This document shows positions 22,949-35,669 of a DNA stretch of 48,287 nucleotides, piece by piece. Location: positions 1 to 48,287 of the forward strand of contig NW_025955261.1 of assembly GCF_022376445.1 (NCBI RefSeq). The letters are read 5' to 3'. The DNA is from Fomitopsis serialis. Its lineage: Eukaryota > Basidiomycota > Agaricomycetes > Polyporales > Fomitopsidaceae. The notes below the pieces were generated by a model. That model made no database searches. It had not been told where the DNA came from and saw only the letters and a program-made list of their open reading frames with translations. The translations under genes were made by a program, and so were the position numbers. The first letter of the stretch is position 1. Each line of letters starts with the position of its first letter.

Positions 22949-23750
22949 TGTATCTTCTATTCCTCCTCCTCCCTCTTCCTCCTCAGTTCTCAAGCGTTTC
23001 GAACGCGTTGCACTCAGAGAAAATGCATCATATATTCGTTCTACGAATAAGTGACACACCAGTCTGACACTTTACGTTCGTGAGATAGGCAATACGATTC
23101 GTGAGTGTGCATAGGAGAGAAACAGAGCGAGCCGTGTCTACTGTACAACAACAACAGTGTGCGTGTGTGTCAAGAAACAAACGGGCAACTCCATCCCCCA
23201 GCACAGCAGGGAAACGGGAAACAAGCAGGTCGTGACCAAAGGGATTTAGAGACGTCGGATCGTGGGTCTTGTTCGATGTTGTATTCGTGAGTGCGCTCGG
23301 ATCGTGAACCCGGATCCGCGAGCGCGAACGTGAACGGCGTCAGCGTCGTGTACTCGTCAAAGCACGCGTGTGTTCGTGTGAAGACTTGTTGAACTTTCAA
23401 GCAAAATGCGGCAGTGTGCGAGGCGATGTGCGATGTCGAGAGCGAGATGTGGTGCGAGCTTGGGAGGAGATGGAGCATAGAGCAATAACCATAGCATAAA
23501 GATGTCAGTCCTCGCCGCAGCCCCGTCGACCTCGGGGGCAGGCAGACAGGGCGCAAGTCTTCGTGTCAGGACCGGTGGTGTGTGGGTTTATACGATGTGG
23601 AGGTGGGTTTATGCGATTTGAGCGGAGGCTCGAGCGGGCGCTGGCGTCGGACGGCCGCGCTGGGGACGAGGGCGATTGATCCTGAGTGTCTCGGAGGGAC
23701 TGCGGTCGACACACACATCAGCACCGTCCAACCGTCATCAAACGGTCGAC
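22949..23750. other. 3' flank shared by two convergent genes
   Basis: Probably holds 3' UTR and polyadenylation sequence of the minus-strand gene ending at 23751. A purine-poor tract (TCCTCCTCCTCCC) lies near 22961-22985. The 128-codon minus frame at 23170-23556 shows no domain and has no splice link to the neighbour. Confidence 0.4.
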
Positions 23751-26700
23751 TTACGTGATTAGCATTTCTTGACTCATGTTCTCCTTCTGAGTGTTAGACG
23801 ACGACTTCCCTGTCTGGCGTTTCCATCCAAGAGCGTTGCGACGAACACTTGAGGTGACCCTCTGCCGAGCAGGCATGGGCGGGACGAAGCTGTCCTTGCT
23901 GATATCCGCCTTCGACTTGTCGAACTCGACGCTGAACGGCGTGAACGGCTTGATGGTCCCCAACGCGGGCACCGGCGACTGGTTCTTGACGTTTGCGGAC
24001 ACTTCACGCAGGACGGAGAACGAGGGCGCTTGCTGAGGACTGATGTGCAGCTCCGGGCTGGAGTCTACATGGACGTGGACGGGCTTGTCGGGCGAAAACG
24101 AACAGCGGTGGCTCGGAAGCGGATAAGGCGACGCTCTTGAAGAGGTCCTCGAGCGTATACGCCGTGGGTGAAGTTCCGAGGGCAGCGGACCGTAGTTCTT
24201 CTGTGAGTGCTCGAGCAGTGCACACATGCCCCCACGGTGTTGAGGAGGACAGAATGCTGTGAACATATGTCAGGAAAAACACGCTGTATGCACCATGAAG
24301 CCGGCTTACACTGCACAGCGAAGACGGAGAACGGGGTGTCCACCCAAATTCGCTTGCTCTCGACGACGGTCTCATGCGCCTCATCCTTGAGGGCGTAGTA
24401 CCTTCGCAGCGTCGTAATACCATGTTCTTCGTCCCAGTCACTGTACATCGATTGACTGTCACCGTCGACAATGAACACCGAGTCTCCAGGTGTGGCCATA
24501 TGCGACGAAATCGGGGACAGTGGCTTTGCTGGCGATGGCGACGGCGCAAATGAGGACTCTTCTTCGATGGTCTCGTACACTGACGAACGCGATGCTCTGG
24601 CTTGGGATACACGGCGACGGTGTCCGACTCCTCGAGCTCGGCTGCGTACACGAGCGCGTGCGACGCCGCTGCTTGGGTGGGTAGTATTGAGCAAAAGCGC
24701 ATTGAGCTGGCTGACGTCGATACTAGACTGCGAGCCACCAGACTGAGACGAGCCGTCGGACATGGAAAGAGGAGGTGTCTCCGTTCCTGAGCTCGTGCTC
24801 ACCGTACTCGAGCGAGAGCGGGAAGCTGTATCTGGTCTAGAGAAGACAGACTGTGAGCGCACTAAAAAAAATCGAGCATCAGTGACCATCACTACAGTTA
24901 CTACGAGATTGTACATACAGGATGCCAGGACATCTTCTCCTTGAGCAATGAGTGCACTGTCCTCGAGGCTCTGGCGTTCTAACAAACCCTTGCGTGCCTT
25001 GATCATGCGTTCCCCACCGAACTGGTGAGACGATGTGGAAGCAATCGACGGTTTCTCGATTAGCTTGTTCTTGCTCAGAGAGTTTGGAGAGTCTTTGTTC
25101 TCTGGCTCGGGCTGCTGGAACTGTAGAACAGCTTGAGGTAAAGGTCCAGTACTCTGCTTCGCCTTCTCGATTCTGACACAGGGAGAGCCACCGATCCTGG
25201 AATCGACGGATAGACGACGTACACGACCACCATCGAACATCTGACATGCGTGGTGAGAGGGATCATCTCGAACAGGAATAGAATACTCACAGTGATCATC
25301 GTGTCGTCCTCCTTCCGCGGATCGTGCACGCTCATGTCGCTAATCACGGACACAGGACGGAATGGCCGCCTTTGCAGCTGATTATAGTACTGCGAATTAG
25401 AACCAGCGTTGCCGAACACAGAGTCGCGAGACATCGTCGTGTGGTAGTCTTCAGAGTCCTCGTAGACAGAATCGGCGACACCCCTATCGGCTGGAACGAA
25501 CGACTCCCATGACGGCTGGCTGCGCAAATCACCCGCAACACTCTCCGGCGGCGAAGCCGAGATAGCGCTGAGTGGCATGCCATGGTCGTTGTCGAACATC
25601 TTGTCTCCAAGGCCAGGACGTCCAAGTCGAGCTGCAGAGTAGTCGCTGTACACCGAGTCAATGGATTGATCCTGGCGATGACGAGCCCAAGCCGCGCGTC
25701 CTCCGGAAGCACCATGCATAGCGTACGACTGAGCAACAGAGCTCGTGCTCATGTTCGAGTCGTTGCGTCGATGCCCGCCGAAGCTACGGTTGTACATGCT
25801 AACGGGGGGCGCATTCGAAGCAATCGACATGCGCGAGTCATCTCGACGATGACCGACGCGTCTGCTACCATGGGAGAATGTCGTGCCCGGTGCACGGAAG
25901 TAAAAGCTCGACGCGTCACTGTCAATGCGTTGTCGACGTCCTCTGTGCATGAACGAGAACGTGTCGTCGACTGACATTGACATGGAAATGTCACCGGAAG
26001 CGGGACGGCTGGGGCCAAAGCCGAAGGGATCAGGAGCTCCAGCGTGAAGGACGTCGCCGTAGGATGAGACGGATGCAACACTGAACAGAGACTCATCCCG
26101 GAAGTGAGAGCGACGGGTGCCCGCACCAGGAGGCGGGTAAAAGGCAGGACGGTTCGCAAACTCGAAACCACGCCGGACCTCGTCGAAGGAATCGAAGCCA
26201 ACGAAACTGGCCTCAGACTCGCGCCTCGAATGAGTGAAGTCGGGGGCACGGGACGCATAAGACTGAGGGTCGATGATGACACGCTTTGAGCTAGAGTCAG
26301 ATAGGGCACGCCTTCTTGGCACTTCCACGATTTCCTCAGCTTGTGCCATAATAGACTTCAGCACTGAGCTATCCTCTTCGACCGAGGGTTCAGCGGCCTT
26401 CGCCATGATGGATTTGAGCACCGAATCTTCTTCAACGACAGACGATCGCGAAGCTGAGTGCGTCAAAGGCGGGATGATGTCGGACAGCGTCAACGGGCGC
26501 TCCGATTTCTCTTCCACTGTCGAAGGGACTGCTAGCTTGCCTCCGAACTTGAAGTCCACATTGAGCTGTCCATCGGATGCTTTCGAGCGCATGGAGCCAG
26601 ATCGCTTGGTGACAGGATAGACCCTACATTCGTCGTCTACACCGGCAACCATGTCGAATTGAATGTCGTCAGAGGCATAAGAGTCTCGGTATAAAGCGTC

Positions 26701-29700
26701 GCCAGATGAGCTAAACATGGCCGAATCGTCCTCAGGGTTCGAGACGCTGCGGGGTGCCACATCGTCGGACGGCATCGAGCGCAGATTCGGGGGCAAGGGT
26801 GGAACAGGTGGGACGGCCAAGAAGTTGTTGTCGAGCCCAAGTTGCTCACCTAGACCATACTCAAGCTCGATCTTAGCAGGAGTACGGAACGCGTTCTCCA
26901 GCTGCTCGACGAAGCTGCGGCGGTCAGAGCCACCAGACTCATTGAGCTTCCGCAGTTCCCCAGTGAAATCAAACGACTTCTTCGTATCGTCCTCTGCAGG
27001 CGACGTCGGGCTACTCTCGATGTCTGCATGGTTTGCTTCCTCATCGAAGAGTTGGAAGACCGGGACAGGTGGGAGTGAAGGCGGCGAGTCCGCAGCAGGA
27101 TCTTCAGGGAGAGCCTTGGGGAATGTGAACGCTTGGGGTGACATGGGACTTGCCGGGGTGCTGCAGCGCGAGAACGTCTCGTCGAGGCGCCGTGTGCAGT
27201 CGTCGTCAGACTGGCCAGCAATTATTACCTGCAGCTCATTCGGGATGTCAGAGTCTGGTTCTTCAGGGTCAACCGGAGGCTCATTGGACACGCGTCCTCC
27301 TAGCGTCCCAGCAAGACCAAGACCTTTCTTCGCTTCAGGTGAAATCCGGATCACGTCCTTTGAGACTTGCTTGCGCAGGCTGAGCACGCTAGCCTTGGTA
27401 GTCATTGTTGCCAGCGAAGAGCCCTTCCTGATGTGCTTGGCGCTGCGCTTGAAGACGGGCGTCGGCGACGCATCCCTCTCACCATGTGCGAGTTCCCTCA
27501 AGCCGACCTTGGACGGCCTCGAGCCGAACGTGCTCGACGACGGCGCTACACCATCCGCCGTGGCGATCGGCGTGGCGACACTCGGAGCCGGAGAGGCAGA
27601 CACCGCAGGCGTAACCCTGTTCTTCGCCGGCTTGAGCGGTTGGAAGACGAAGGGTGCATCGAGCGCTGGTGTCGGCGTATTTGTGCGCTTGTGGGTAGGA
27701 CGCGGCACAAATGTGCCCACAGGCTTCTTCGGCGAAACTTGCCAATCGAGCTCAGACCAAGGAGCGATTTGCTGCCCCAAGAATCTTCTCATGTCTGTGG
27801 CCTGCTGCGCTGTAGGAGGGACCGAGCTCGGGAAGTCCTTGTTCGCCGACGGTGCGGCCAGCATCTGTGCGTACGGACGGAGAGACTGCATTGACTCCGT
27901 CTTGCCTCTGAGATCCGACTTGAGAGGGCTGCCTCCATTAGCAGGACGCCGCTTGATTGGGCTCTCATGAAAGGGACGCTGACCAGGCGACAAATGAAGC
28001 GGTGAACCTCCGTTCGTACTCCCCGGCGTAGCCTCTAAGTCAAGGCGGTTTATGAGCGACGCAAGATCGTTTGTCGCAGCATCCAGCATGGAAAGCATGC
28101 CTAGTAGTCATGATCGCAGTCAGTGCTTGCACGCAATAGGAGCTAAGTACACTCACCCTCAGGGTCCTCGACTATCGGCTGGGGCCTTGGTCTACCTAGC
28201 ATCTGCTCGGACACTGGCCTCGGGCGCGCCCTCTTAGCTGGCGTCTCAGATGCTACGCTGTCTGCGCCGTCCGAATGGCCATCAGATGTCGCCGACTCCA
28301 CGTTGACGACCGGCCTCTCAAACACGCTCGCCTGTCCACCACCCTTGGTGGAACCCGCTGAAGACGTCGACACCGGCCTGCTCATCTGACCCTGGGTCTC
28401 CGGGAAAATGTCCACGATGGCCACACGCCGCCTTCCGTCGCTGGTACGCCTGCTCTCGCGGGGCCGTGCGCTGTCTCTACTCTTCCTCTCAAGTCGCTGG
28501 AGCTCCCGCGAACTTCGGATGCCTTCATCATCCCAACGCACGCTCGCGACGCTGCTTGACGACGAGCTCTTGCTACGCTCGCTAATCGCGCTTGCCGTAG
28601 ACGGCGGTCGGAGCGACGAGCCGCTAGATATGATAGATGTTGGCCGGCCCTGTGCGTTCATGATGAGGTGCGCTGAGTCTACCGAAAGCCTCGAGGGTGC
28701 TTGGGGTTGTCCAACCTCTGCAGAACCCATCGAAGATGTGTTCGAGACCTTGCGCATGGTATCAGTAGCAGTGGCAGTCGTTAGGCGCATTGTGGATGGC
28801 AGGCCCAGTCCAAGCGTGGATTGCTTCTTGCGACCAAGGGTCTTCGCACCTTCGCGCAGCGGCGGTAATGGACTCGCCTGCGTGCTGAGGGCGCCTGCCT
28901 CGAAGCTGCTGCTCGAGTAGCGCAGAGTCGACTGCTTCGTCTCATTCTCCTTCTCCCTCCGCTTCATCGTCCCCTTCTCCTCTTTCTTCTTCTCCTCGTC
29001 CTTCTTCTTCTCCTTCTTCTTCTTCTTGCCCGCATCGCTCTTCTCCTTCGTCTTCTTCGGGGCAGCCGCCTTGGTGCCGGTGTCCACGTTCTCCTGCTCT
29101 CCATTGTTCGTCAGCTGTGCCCAGCTAGCCATCCGAGCGAGAGAGCGCATCGACTTGATTGCGCGTACGGCGATCGAACCTGTAGCGGGATTCGGCTCGG
29201 GGGCGAGCAGGCCGTTGCAGCCCTTCGGTGCCTGGGATGCCGACGTCGTGGTGCGCTCCCGAGGGGGCTTTACATAGACGGTTTGCGCGGGCTGCTCCGG
29301 CGCGGGGGACGAGAATTTGGAGAGCATGATGCCCGAGTCGAGCGAGTTGAATCGCGCGCGCGACTGAGACTGGCAGTCAATGTCAAGCGATTTGACTGGC
29401 TCCGGGGCTGCAACAAAAGCATTAGTCTGAGAGCACCAACCGTAAGTACCGGAGCACTCACTCTTTGACCGAGGAGCCAGCTTCGCGCGCATGCTCGACC
29501 CGACATTCTCCTTGTCTTTCTCCTTCTCCTTGCCCTTGGAGTCTTTCCGCCCGCGCCCAATACTCCACCACTTCTGGTTCTCCTCCACCTTTACGGGTAC
29601 CAATGTCTCCCCCGTCTTTCCTTCCTTGTGCGCACCGGAAGCGACATTCGTCGCATCACCGAGCGCGCCTCCCCAGCGGAGGCTGTCCAGCCCCATCCGG

Positions 29701-30161
29701 CTCTTCTTCTTCTTCACCACCAGGATCTCACCAAGCTCCTCGTCCTCGGCATGATCGACGTAGATCTCGAAGCCGCCGCGTCCGCTCGAAGCCGGCCCTT
29801 GGTCACCACCCACGCGGCGCACTACATCAGAGAAATCCCTGCTGGCCTTGGATTTGGACTTGGAGCTAGCAACTCCCGCAAGCAGCCCTAGTTTGGACTT
29901 CTTCGGCACGAGCCGCTTGCGTGGGGTCTCGGACGTAGGGCGTGGGGCAAGAGGGGACGACGTCGCGAAGGGTGCGATAGATGACAATGAGGTGCTGCCG
30001 CTGGCGTCGGCGGCCGAGCCCGTCGCGGACGGGGTCGCAGAGATCAGTCGAATGGTGGGAACGGCTTGGGGAGGCGTGTCGGTCGAAGGTCTAGGGTGTA
30101 CAGCAGACGACGAAGAGGAAGGGGCCGGTGCACGAGACAAGAGGGGCAACGTGTTACGCAT
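23751..30161 (-). CDS. 2,046-residue serine-rich, largely disordered protein of unknown function
   Basis: Six exons: 30161-29462, 29407-28157, 28100-25291, 25240-24919, 24861-24310, 24256-23751; all phases close. The start MRNTLPLLSRAPAPSSSSS was preferred to an upstream in-frame codon at 30326. Features in order: Ser/Pro-rich head; Lys/Glu tract about 350-390; a helical block EGMLSMLDAATNDLASLINR (about 651-675), probably the most conserved; long Ser/Pro/Asp region; twin DSVLKSIMAKA/SSVLKSIMAQA near 1200; HRRDDSRMSIAS/HRRNDSNMSTSS near 1400; basic C-terminus RRNALGWKRQTGKSSSNTQK. Its look suggests a phosphorylated scaffold or cell-polarity protein, but no domain supports a function. Two introns (29461-29408, 24918-24862) are 3n long and stop-free. 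Confidence 0.85.
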
Positions 30162-30829
30162 CTTGCTTTTTGCTTGTTCTTGTGAGTCGTCGTGAGCGGT
30201 CTTGCGTTGAGTACAGAAACGTGAAACGTCGTTAATAAAACACGGATTTTGTTGAAGATAAGTCAAACAGAAAAAGAGAAGACGCGCGAAGGGCGCGTCG
30301 AGTCGTGATAGATGAGTCGGGAGCAAGAATATGTGCAGTCGTTATGAAACGTGAGATGGTGTCGATCTAGGCTTGCTGAACGTGTCGTGCGGTCCTAATC
30401 GTCTTCGTTCGAGTGGTCGAACTTCGTTACTTGATGCTCCTCTTCTTTCTGTTGTTGTTAGGAGGGCTACTTGCCACTGCGGGTGCAGCATGAGCGTGAC
30501 GACAAGAACACAGACAGATGAATACATACCTTGCGAATTGCGCAAGGTCGCTTTGCCAACCGGTCTCCTCCACCGTACCCCGCGAACGACCGGAGAATAC
30601 GAGAACTGGGAAGGTTCTGTGTACGCTGTACTTCGGACGCGTCGGCAAGGGTAAGAGAGACGCAGAGTCGACGGAGACCGACTTCAACATGCCAAACAAG
30701 AGGTGTTTGGCTCAGTGGGCGCACCCGGCACCGCATACCTGCCTTGTTCGAGGTTCAACTTCGACAACAACAGAAACAAATAACGCGGTAACGCGTGTCT
30801 GCATGTGATCGCGTTTTACTTAGCGCCTG
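30162..30829. other. promoter and 5' flank of the 2,046-residue gene
   Basis: Lies upstream of the ATG at 30161. Short frames on both strands have no features. A long 5' UTR with an intron is possible but not demonstrated. Confidence 0.4.
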
Positions 30830-31293
30830 GCATCCAGGCAATTGTGGGTTCCCATCCAATTCGGAATCAATTCCCATCAGTGACGATTCTTCAGAATTGC
30901 TGGCCATACTAGGCCATACTGGACTTACATTCGGGAAGAACCGTAGCTTCCTCGCTATACGATTGTTGTCGTATGCTATCCACCTCAATAGGGAACTAGT
31001 ACAGCACCTCAGGTAAGTACCTCAGCTACCGTGCCGAAGTACAACAGCGAGCTTCAGCTCACCTTCAATTCAGCGTGAACTCGACTTGCTTGATCATCGT
31101 CGACAACAGCTGTGTCTTCTCGGGCTTCTGTCGTTACAAGTATTCAGGAGCTCGGAGCGCTGAAGCAATATCGGAACCTGAAGATGAAGCATTGAACGAC
31201 GACCAACTCCCGCGTCGTTCGAGTCGGCGGCCTGGGCTCAGGAAGGTGGTGGTTAAGGGTAAAGAGAAATGCCCAGTTCAACATACGAGCTGA
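30830..31293 (+). CDS. possible two-exon small gene, unsupported by domain
   Basis: Exon A (from TTTACTTAG at about 30830 to 31012, then GTAAGT) and exon B (31074-31293 after TTCAG) join in frame. They end NDDQLPRRSSRRPGLRKVVV and KGKEKCPVQHTS. The splice signals and basic tail look reasonable but no ATG was found for exon A in that frame, so it is either part of a longer transcript or chance. The stretch 31294-31651 has no gene. Confidence 0.2.
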
Positions 31294-31651
31294 ACCCTTA
31301 TATACTCTTGCAGAGTTTGACAGGTCTTGAACTACGGTGCGCACGAGTTGCCTAATTCGACATAAAATCGCTCGTAAAGGCAAGTGACCGCAAACCAATG
31401 ACGACATGACGTCGACCTGCGTAGTACTAAACACTCGCCGCATTAGGAAAGTGTATGGGTGAAGACCATCATGTTCGCATCAAACTTGGGAACAAAGATT
31501 GGGCTCTATCTCACTGCAAACTTTAGATTACCTCTGAACAACTCGGTCGCTCCACAGTCGGAGGCTATAACTATGGATACAAAGAGGTTCATGTTACATG
31601 TGGGCGTTCTTGCTTTTGGACTTGCTCTTCAACGGTAATTCGCTGGCAACT

Positions 31652-32813
31652 TCAATTCGCGGGGCTCGTGAGTACCGCGCCTACAAGAAGCGTTAGTCGA
31701 TCCATCGCCGGCACACGCAAACGTAGACGTGATGTTCCGTCCAAAGTACGCACCTCCATCGGGATGTAACACCTGGCCGTTCAAGAAGTTCGAGTTTGGG
31801 CCGACCAAGTACAAGATCGCCGCCGCCATGTCGCCATCATCGCCTGTCCTGCCCGCAGGCAGCGACTTGCCGACATCCTGCAGGCGCGACTTGTTCGCCT
31901 CGTCAGAACTGTCCGCCGTCATCTCGGACGGGAATATCCCAGGGCAGATGGTGTTCACACGGATCTTCGCCTGCGCGAGGGTCGTGCCCAGGATCTTCGA
32001 TAAGTGGAGCATCGCTGTGGACGCGGACGCACGATCAGGGCGAGTAGAGGGAAGGGCAGACAATACACGCACCAGCCTTCGAGGCGGCGTATGCGAACTG
32101 GCCCGAAGAACTCGTGCGCATCATGCCGCTGATGGAGGCAATGTTGACGATGCTAGACGAATATCCGTGCGTGTTTGCCGTCCCCTTCGATAGCAGCGGG
32201 ATGAACGCCGCTGCCACAAAGAACTGCGCCGTCACGTTCGTCTCGAACGTCTCTGTGTCGTCCGTTCACGTCAGCTTCCAAGTCATCAGATGGGAAATAA
32301 ACAAACGGACCTGCCCAGGATTCGTGCGTGGACTGAAGGAGGTGCTCTGCAATCGCGTTCGCATCGCGCATGTCCGGTTCGCCCTGCTTCGAGTATGCGG
32401 TGGTCGACTTCTCCTTTGCGACGCCCGCGTTGTTCACGAGCAACTGTATTCCGTCCGACTCCAGCTCCTGGATTTTCTTCGCGAGGCGCAGCACATCGTC
32501 GCGCTTGGTGATGTCGGCAGACAGTCTGTTCTCTCCGCGTCAGTCATTACGCTGTACAGACGCGTTGACAATTCACAACGCACCCGATGATCTTGCCGTT
32601 GGGTCCGTACCGCTGCACGACATTGTCGAGTGCGTCCTGCCTCCGCCCAGTGATGTAGACCTTCGCGCCGTTCGCGACGAGCGCCTGGGTGATCATGAGC
32701 CCAATGCCCGTCCCGCCGCCGGTCACGACGGCCTTGAATCCGTCGAGCGAGAACACCTTCGACGCCGCGAAGGCCTCGTTGGGCTTGTAAGTTGTTTGCG
32801 AAGCTGTGGCCAT
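31652..32813 (-). CDS. short-chain dehydrogenase/reductase (NAD(P)-dependent)
   Basis: Exons 32813-32584, 32525-32311, 32252-32073, 32014-31754 and 31680-31652 encode 304 residues. Classical SDR motifs: FKAVVTGGGTGIGLMITQAL (cofactor loop TGxxxGIG), LSADITKRDD, LLVNNAGVA, IVNIASISG with the catalytic Ser, FAYAASKAAMLHLSK with Tyr-x3-Lys, and VNTICPGIFPSEM. The ending LHPDGGAVLTSPAN is reached only by splicing the last 73-nt intron with a GTGCGT donor; reading through gives a poor tail. The substrate is unknown; related fungal genes are often named after 3-oxoacyl-ACP/RhlG-type reductases. A TATA box lies about 60 nt upstream of the ATG. Confidence 0.93.
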
Positions 32814-32874
32814 CGTCGTCGCGTGTAGTGGAACGAGGTTAAGTGCTGTGGCGGCTTCGCAGGCGGGGTGGGGG

Positions 32875-32884
32875 GTTTATATAC
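32875..32884 (-). promoter_or_regulatory. TATA box of the SDR gene
   Basis: Minus strand reads GTATATAAAC, about 62-70 nt upstream of the ATG at 32813, a usual spacing for fungal TATA promoters. Confidence 0.5.
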
Positions 32885-33530
32885 TGTCGGGTGTGGCGCG
32901 AAGTGCCAGAAATCTACGTTCCATGACGCAGTGAACGTGTAAGGCAAACGCGATGCGCCCGTCCCGACGTCGGCCGCGACGTCATGAACTGTCCGGCAGG
33001 AAGACATGAAGGAGACACGCGGTCACGTGCCTGTGTGAAGAGGGAGTGCTCCCACGTCTTATGACGGACCGTGAAGAACTCAAAACCGAGAGTATCTCTT
33101 TTTGGTCAGCAACGGAGACTATGAAGAACTTCGAGACCCAATATTGCAAAGGCGGCGCAGACACTGCATAGCCTACTAATACTCGCTTTGGCTCCACAGC
33201 AAGCCCGCTTTCCCTCTACCACGCGCTGGCTGATCATGACAGCTGCGATACTCAACCCTGTCAAAGCGATACACCTAGGCTAGTCAGCTTTCGAAACAAT
33301 CCTCGCTATGCATCATTCTATGGGAGTCGGGGGCGGAGTTCAGGCTTGTAAACGATGCAGGCACCAACAGTCTGGGCGCGGGACGTAGGGAGACCTGGTG
33401 CCCCACGACCTGGCGACAACACTGAAGCTGCATGTTCAGCTGTTACGAAGAAATAACATGGTGTCGACTACAGACTATTGGTATCCTTACTGCGATGCTA
33501 CACGCTTCATCCACACACCTCTCGCAATGA

Positions 33531-34310
33531 TCAAGCCTCCTCAGTCGGCGGCGCCTCCACCAAGAAGTACGTTGCGCCCACAAGCTTCAGCCCATACTTC
33601 TCCGCGAACGCGACCGGGTCCCAGCTCCGTCTCTCCTCCAGCGCAGCGCCATACTCTGGCGCACCTACCGGTAGGCGCAGCGTCTGCGCGGTGGAAGGCT
33701 CTTGCCAGAGCAGGAACGCTGTGATCGGCGTTCAGCAACATCTTGCGAGGCTGATCGAGTTCGGTCTGCTCACTGTATCGGTGGATACCGCTGGCAGGAC
33801 GCGGTCCTGGTGGACGGTACGGCGTCGTCGCGGGCTCGGTCTTGAGCGCGTACGGACTCGCTGTGCGGCTCGCTGTCCGTGGGGGCGCTTTCAAGCCAGT
33901 GATCTGCGCACGATCAGTCGCTCATTGGCTACACCATGGGGCATCGAACGCACCAACCAATGCCTGAAGCACCTGAACTGCGGGTCCACCCTGCTCGGCG
34001 CGTCTGGGTCGACCATCGCAAGCGTGTACGCGACCTCCGCCATCGGCGCGTCCGAGCCAAGCCCCCCTGCGGGTGCGGGTGCGATGACGTCTGCCTGCTC
34101 CGGGCCAAGGCTCATCGGCATGAACACGATCTCGGGCTCCTCGCTCGCTGCGTCGACTGTGAGGGTGTTCCCGGGGAGGGCCTCCTGGCTGTTCGGGTAG
34201 GTGATCGTGAGGAGGACAGAGGGGTGAAAAGAGGACGGGAGGACGTCAGGTATGAGCGCCGCGCGCGCGAGGTCGGTCGTGAGCGCGGTGAGGGGGTCGA
34301 GGTGTGCCAT
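33531..34310 (-). CDS. phosphatidylethanolamine-binding protein (PEBP family)
   Basis: Exons 34310-33954, 33903-33774 and 33718-33531 encode 224 residues. The PEBP signature YTLAMVDPDAPSRVDPQF leads to RCFRHWL at the exon 1 border. PYRPPGPRPASGIHRY then supplies the conserved GxHRY, followed by FLLWQEP and a C-terminal DPVAFAEKYGLKLVGATYF. These are the anion/phospholipid-pocket elements of the family. Fungal members include the carboxypeptidase Y inhibitor Ics/Tfs1 and uncharacterised homologues; kinase-inhibitor roles are known in animals. No signal peptide is seen, so a cytosolic location is likely. Confidence 0.94.
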
Positions 34311-34990
34311 GGTGCTGGCCCTGCAGGTGGTTGCTGGTATTGAGTATTTGATTGCTGGGAGGTATCTGTAGCGACGACAGTGTCAGTCTAGAGGTTGCAG
34401 GAGAGCATGATGTGCGCGGGCCGAGTGGCTACTAGATGGAGCTGGGCTGGTATTGACTCCAACCTGGTGACCAGCTTGACGGGGACTGCGGTCCGTCTGC
34501 GCAGGGAGACCCATGGCAAGGTTAGGGTTATGCCACGATGATAGTCAGCATATCACAGTCGTTGTAGACACCGAATCTTTTTGAAGCATATCCAGTGTGT
34601 ATGAAACCTTGAATTTTCGGCAGGAAGAGGACGACCAGTTCAGAAGATAGTAGAGCTCACAAAGCTCGCGACTTACTGGTGAGAGGAAAGCAGCAGATTC
34701 ACCGTGACTGTCGCGAAAGTGCACCGTTTGACCGTTGCAGACTGGAGAAAGAGACACAGTTCCAGAGCACCCGCTTGCCGTACAAGGCGCTGAATACTGC
34801 TATTGTTACATATACTGTGCACTTGTCGACAACTTTCAGGTTTGAGGTATTCATACAGATCTCGTCATGAAATCCAGGGGCACTTGAGACTGGGGCGCGT
34901 CACGAACAAGTCTACAATGAGAAACACCTGCAACATCGCACACGTAGATGAACGTCAGATCCGAGTCTTCCAACGACCTAGGACTCACCA
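34311..34990. other. intergenic, no supported gene
   Basis: Promoter region of the PEBP gene and 3' flank of the next minus gene. Only short frames without features are present. Confidence 0.45.
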
Positions 34991-35645
34991 TCATCTCCTC
35001 CCTTCCTTCTCCGTGGCACCCAGCAAACTCGCCACGACACCCGCGCTCTCCTCCAGCCTCTTCCTCTTCTCGAACAACGCCTGTACCGCAACTGTCATCT
35101 CCGCGATCAACTGCTCCTCCTCCACCTCGGGCTGCTGCACGTGCAAAGGGTCCCGCGGGCGCAGGGGCAGCGCGCCGACGCCGGAGTGACGAAGGACGTC
35201 GGCGAGAAGCTGGAGTCCTTGTTGGAGCGTGGCCATGTCCGCTACGTATATGAAACGCGTGAAAGATGTCATGAAGAAGTGAATAGTGAAAGCGTCCAGA
35301 CGCACCTGCGGTCTGGATGGGATTGTTGCCCGCTTGATACGCATGTTGGCTACGTGCAACAGAGGCCACCAGCAGAATGTTAGCATGCAAAAGACAAGGT
35401 AACTGACACACTCACGTCGCCAACAACACACTCCTCGCCAACGCCTGTACGCGCGACACCTGGCTCAGCGCGAGCTGGATATTCTGCTTGAACATATCCG
35501 GCGATCCTGCCTCCGATGTGGCCACAGATTGCGAGAATTGACTGATACTGCCAAGCGGGGCATCGTAGAGACCAGTCAGACTCGTGGAGGGGGTGAAATA
35601 GGTGGAAGTGGTCGACGGAAGAGTGGGATAGGACTGCGAGAACAT
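34991..35645 (-). CDS. small alpha-helical protein, family not recognised
   Basis: Exons 35645-35416, 35349-35306 and 35241-34991 give 174 residues. After a Ser/Thr/Pro-rich head (MFSQSYPTLPSTTSTYFTP) come helices: FKQNIQLALSQVSRVQALAR, then QHAYQAGNNPIQTA, then ADMATLQQGLQLLADVLRHS. The last long helix EEEQLIAEMTVAVQALFEKR continues as KRLEESAGVVASLL. Size and heptad-like helices recall subunits of multi-protein complexes such as Mediator or kinetochore DASH, but I cannot place it. The start codon is 25 bp from the 3' end of a tRNA gene on the same strand. Confidence 0.78.
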
Positions 35646-35661
35646 GATGGTAGTGGGAAGC

Positions 35662-35665
35662 AAAA
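35662..35665 (-). terminator. Pol III terminator (TTTT) of tRNA-Ile
   Basis: Four Ts on the minus strand begin five bases after the tRNA discriminator base and 17 nt before the ATG of the next gene. Confidence 0.65.
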
Positions 35666-35669
35666 TGAT

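Noticed and set aside
26717..27970. A 417-codon plus-strand frame
   Set aside because: It is the antisense shadow of the serine-rich exon at 28100-25291; composition mirrors that exon and no domain is present.
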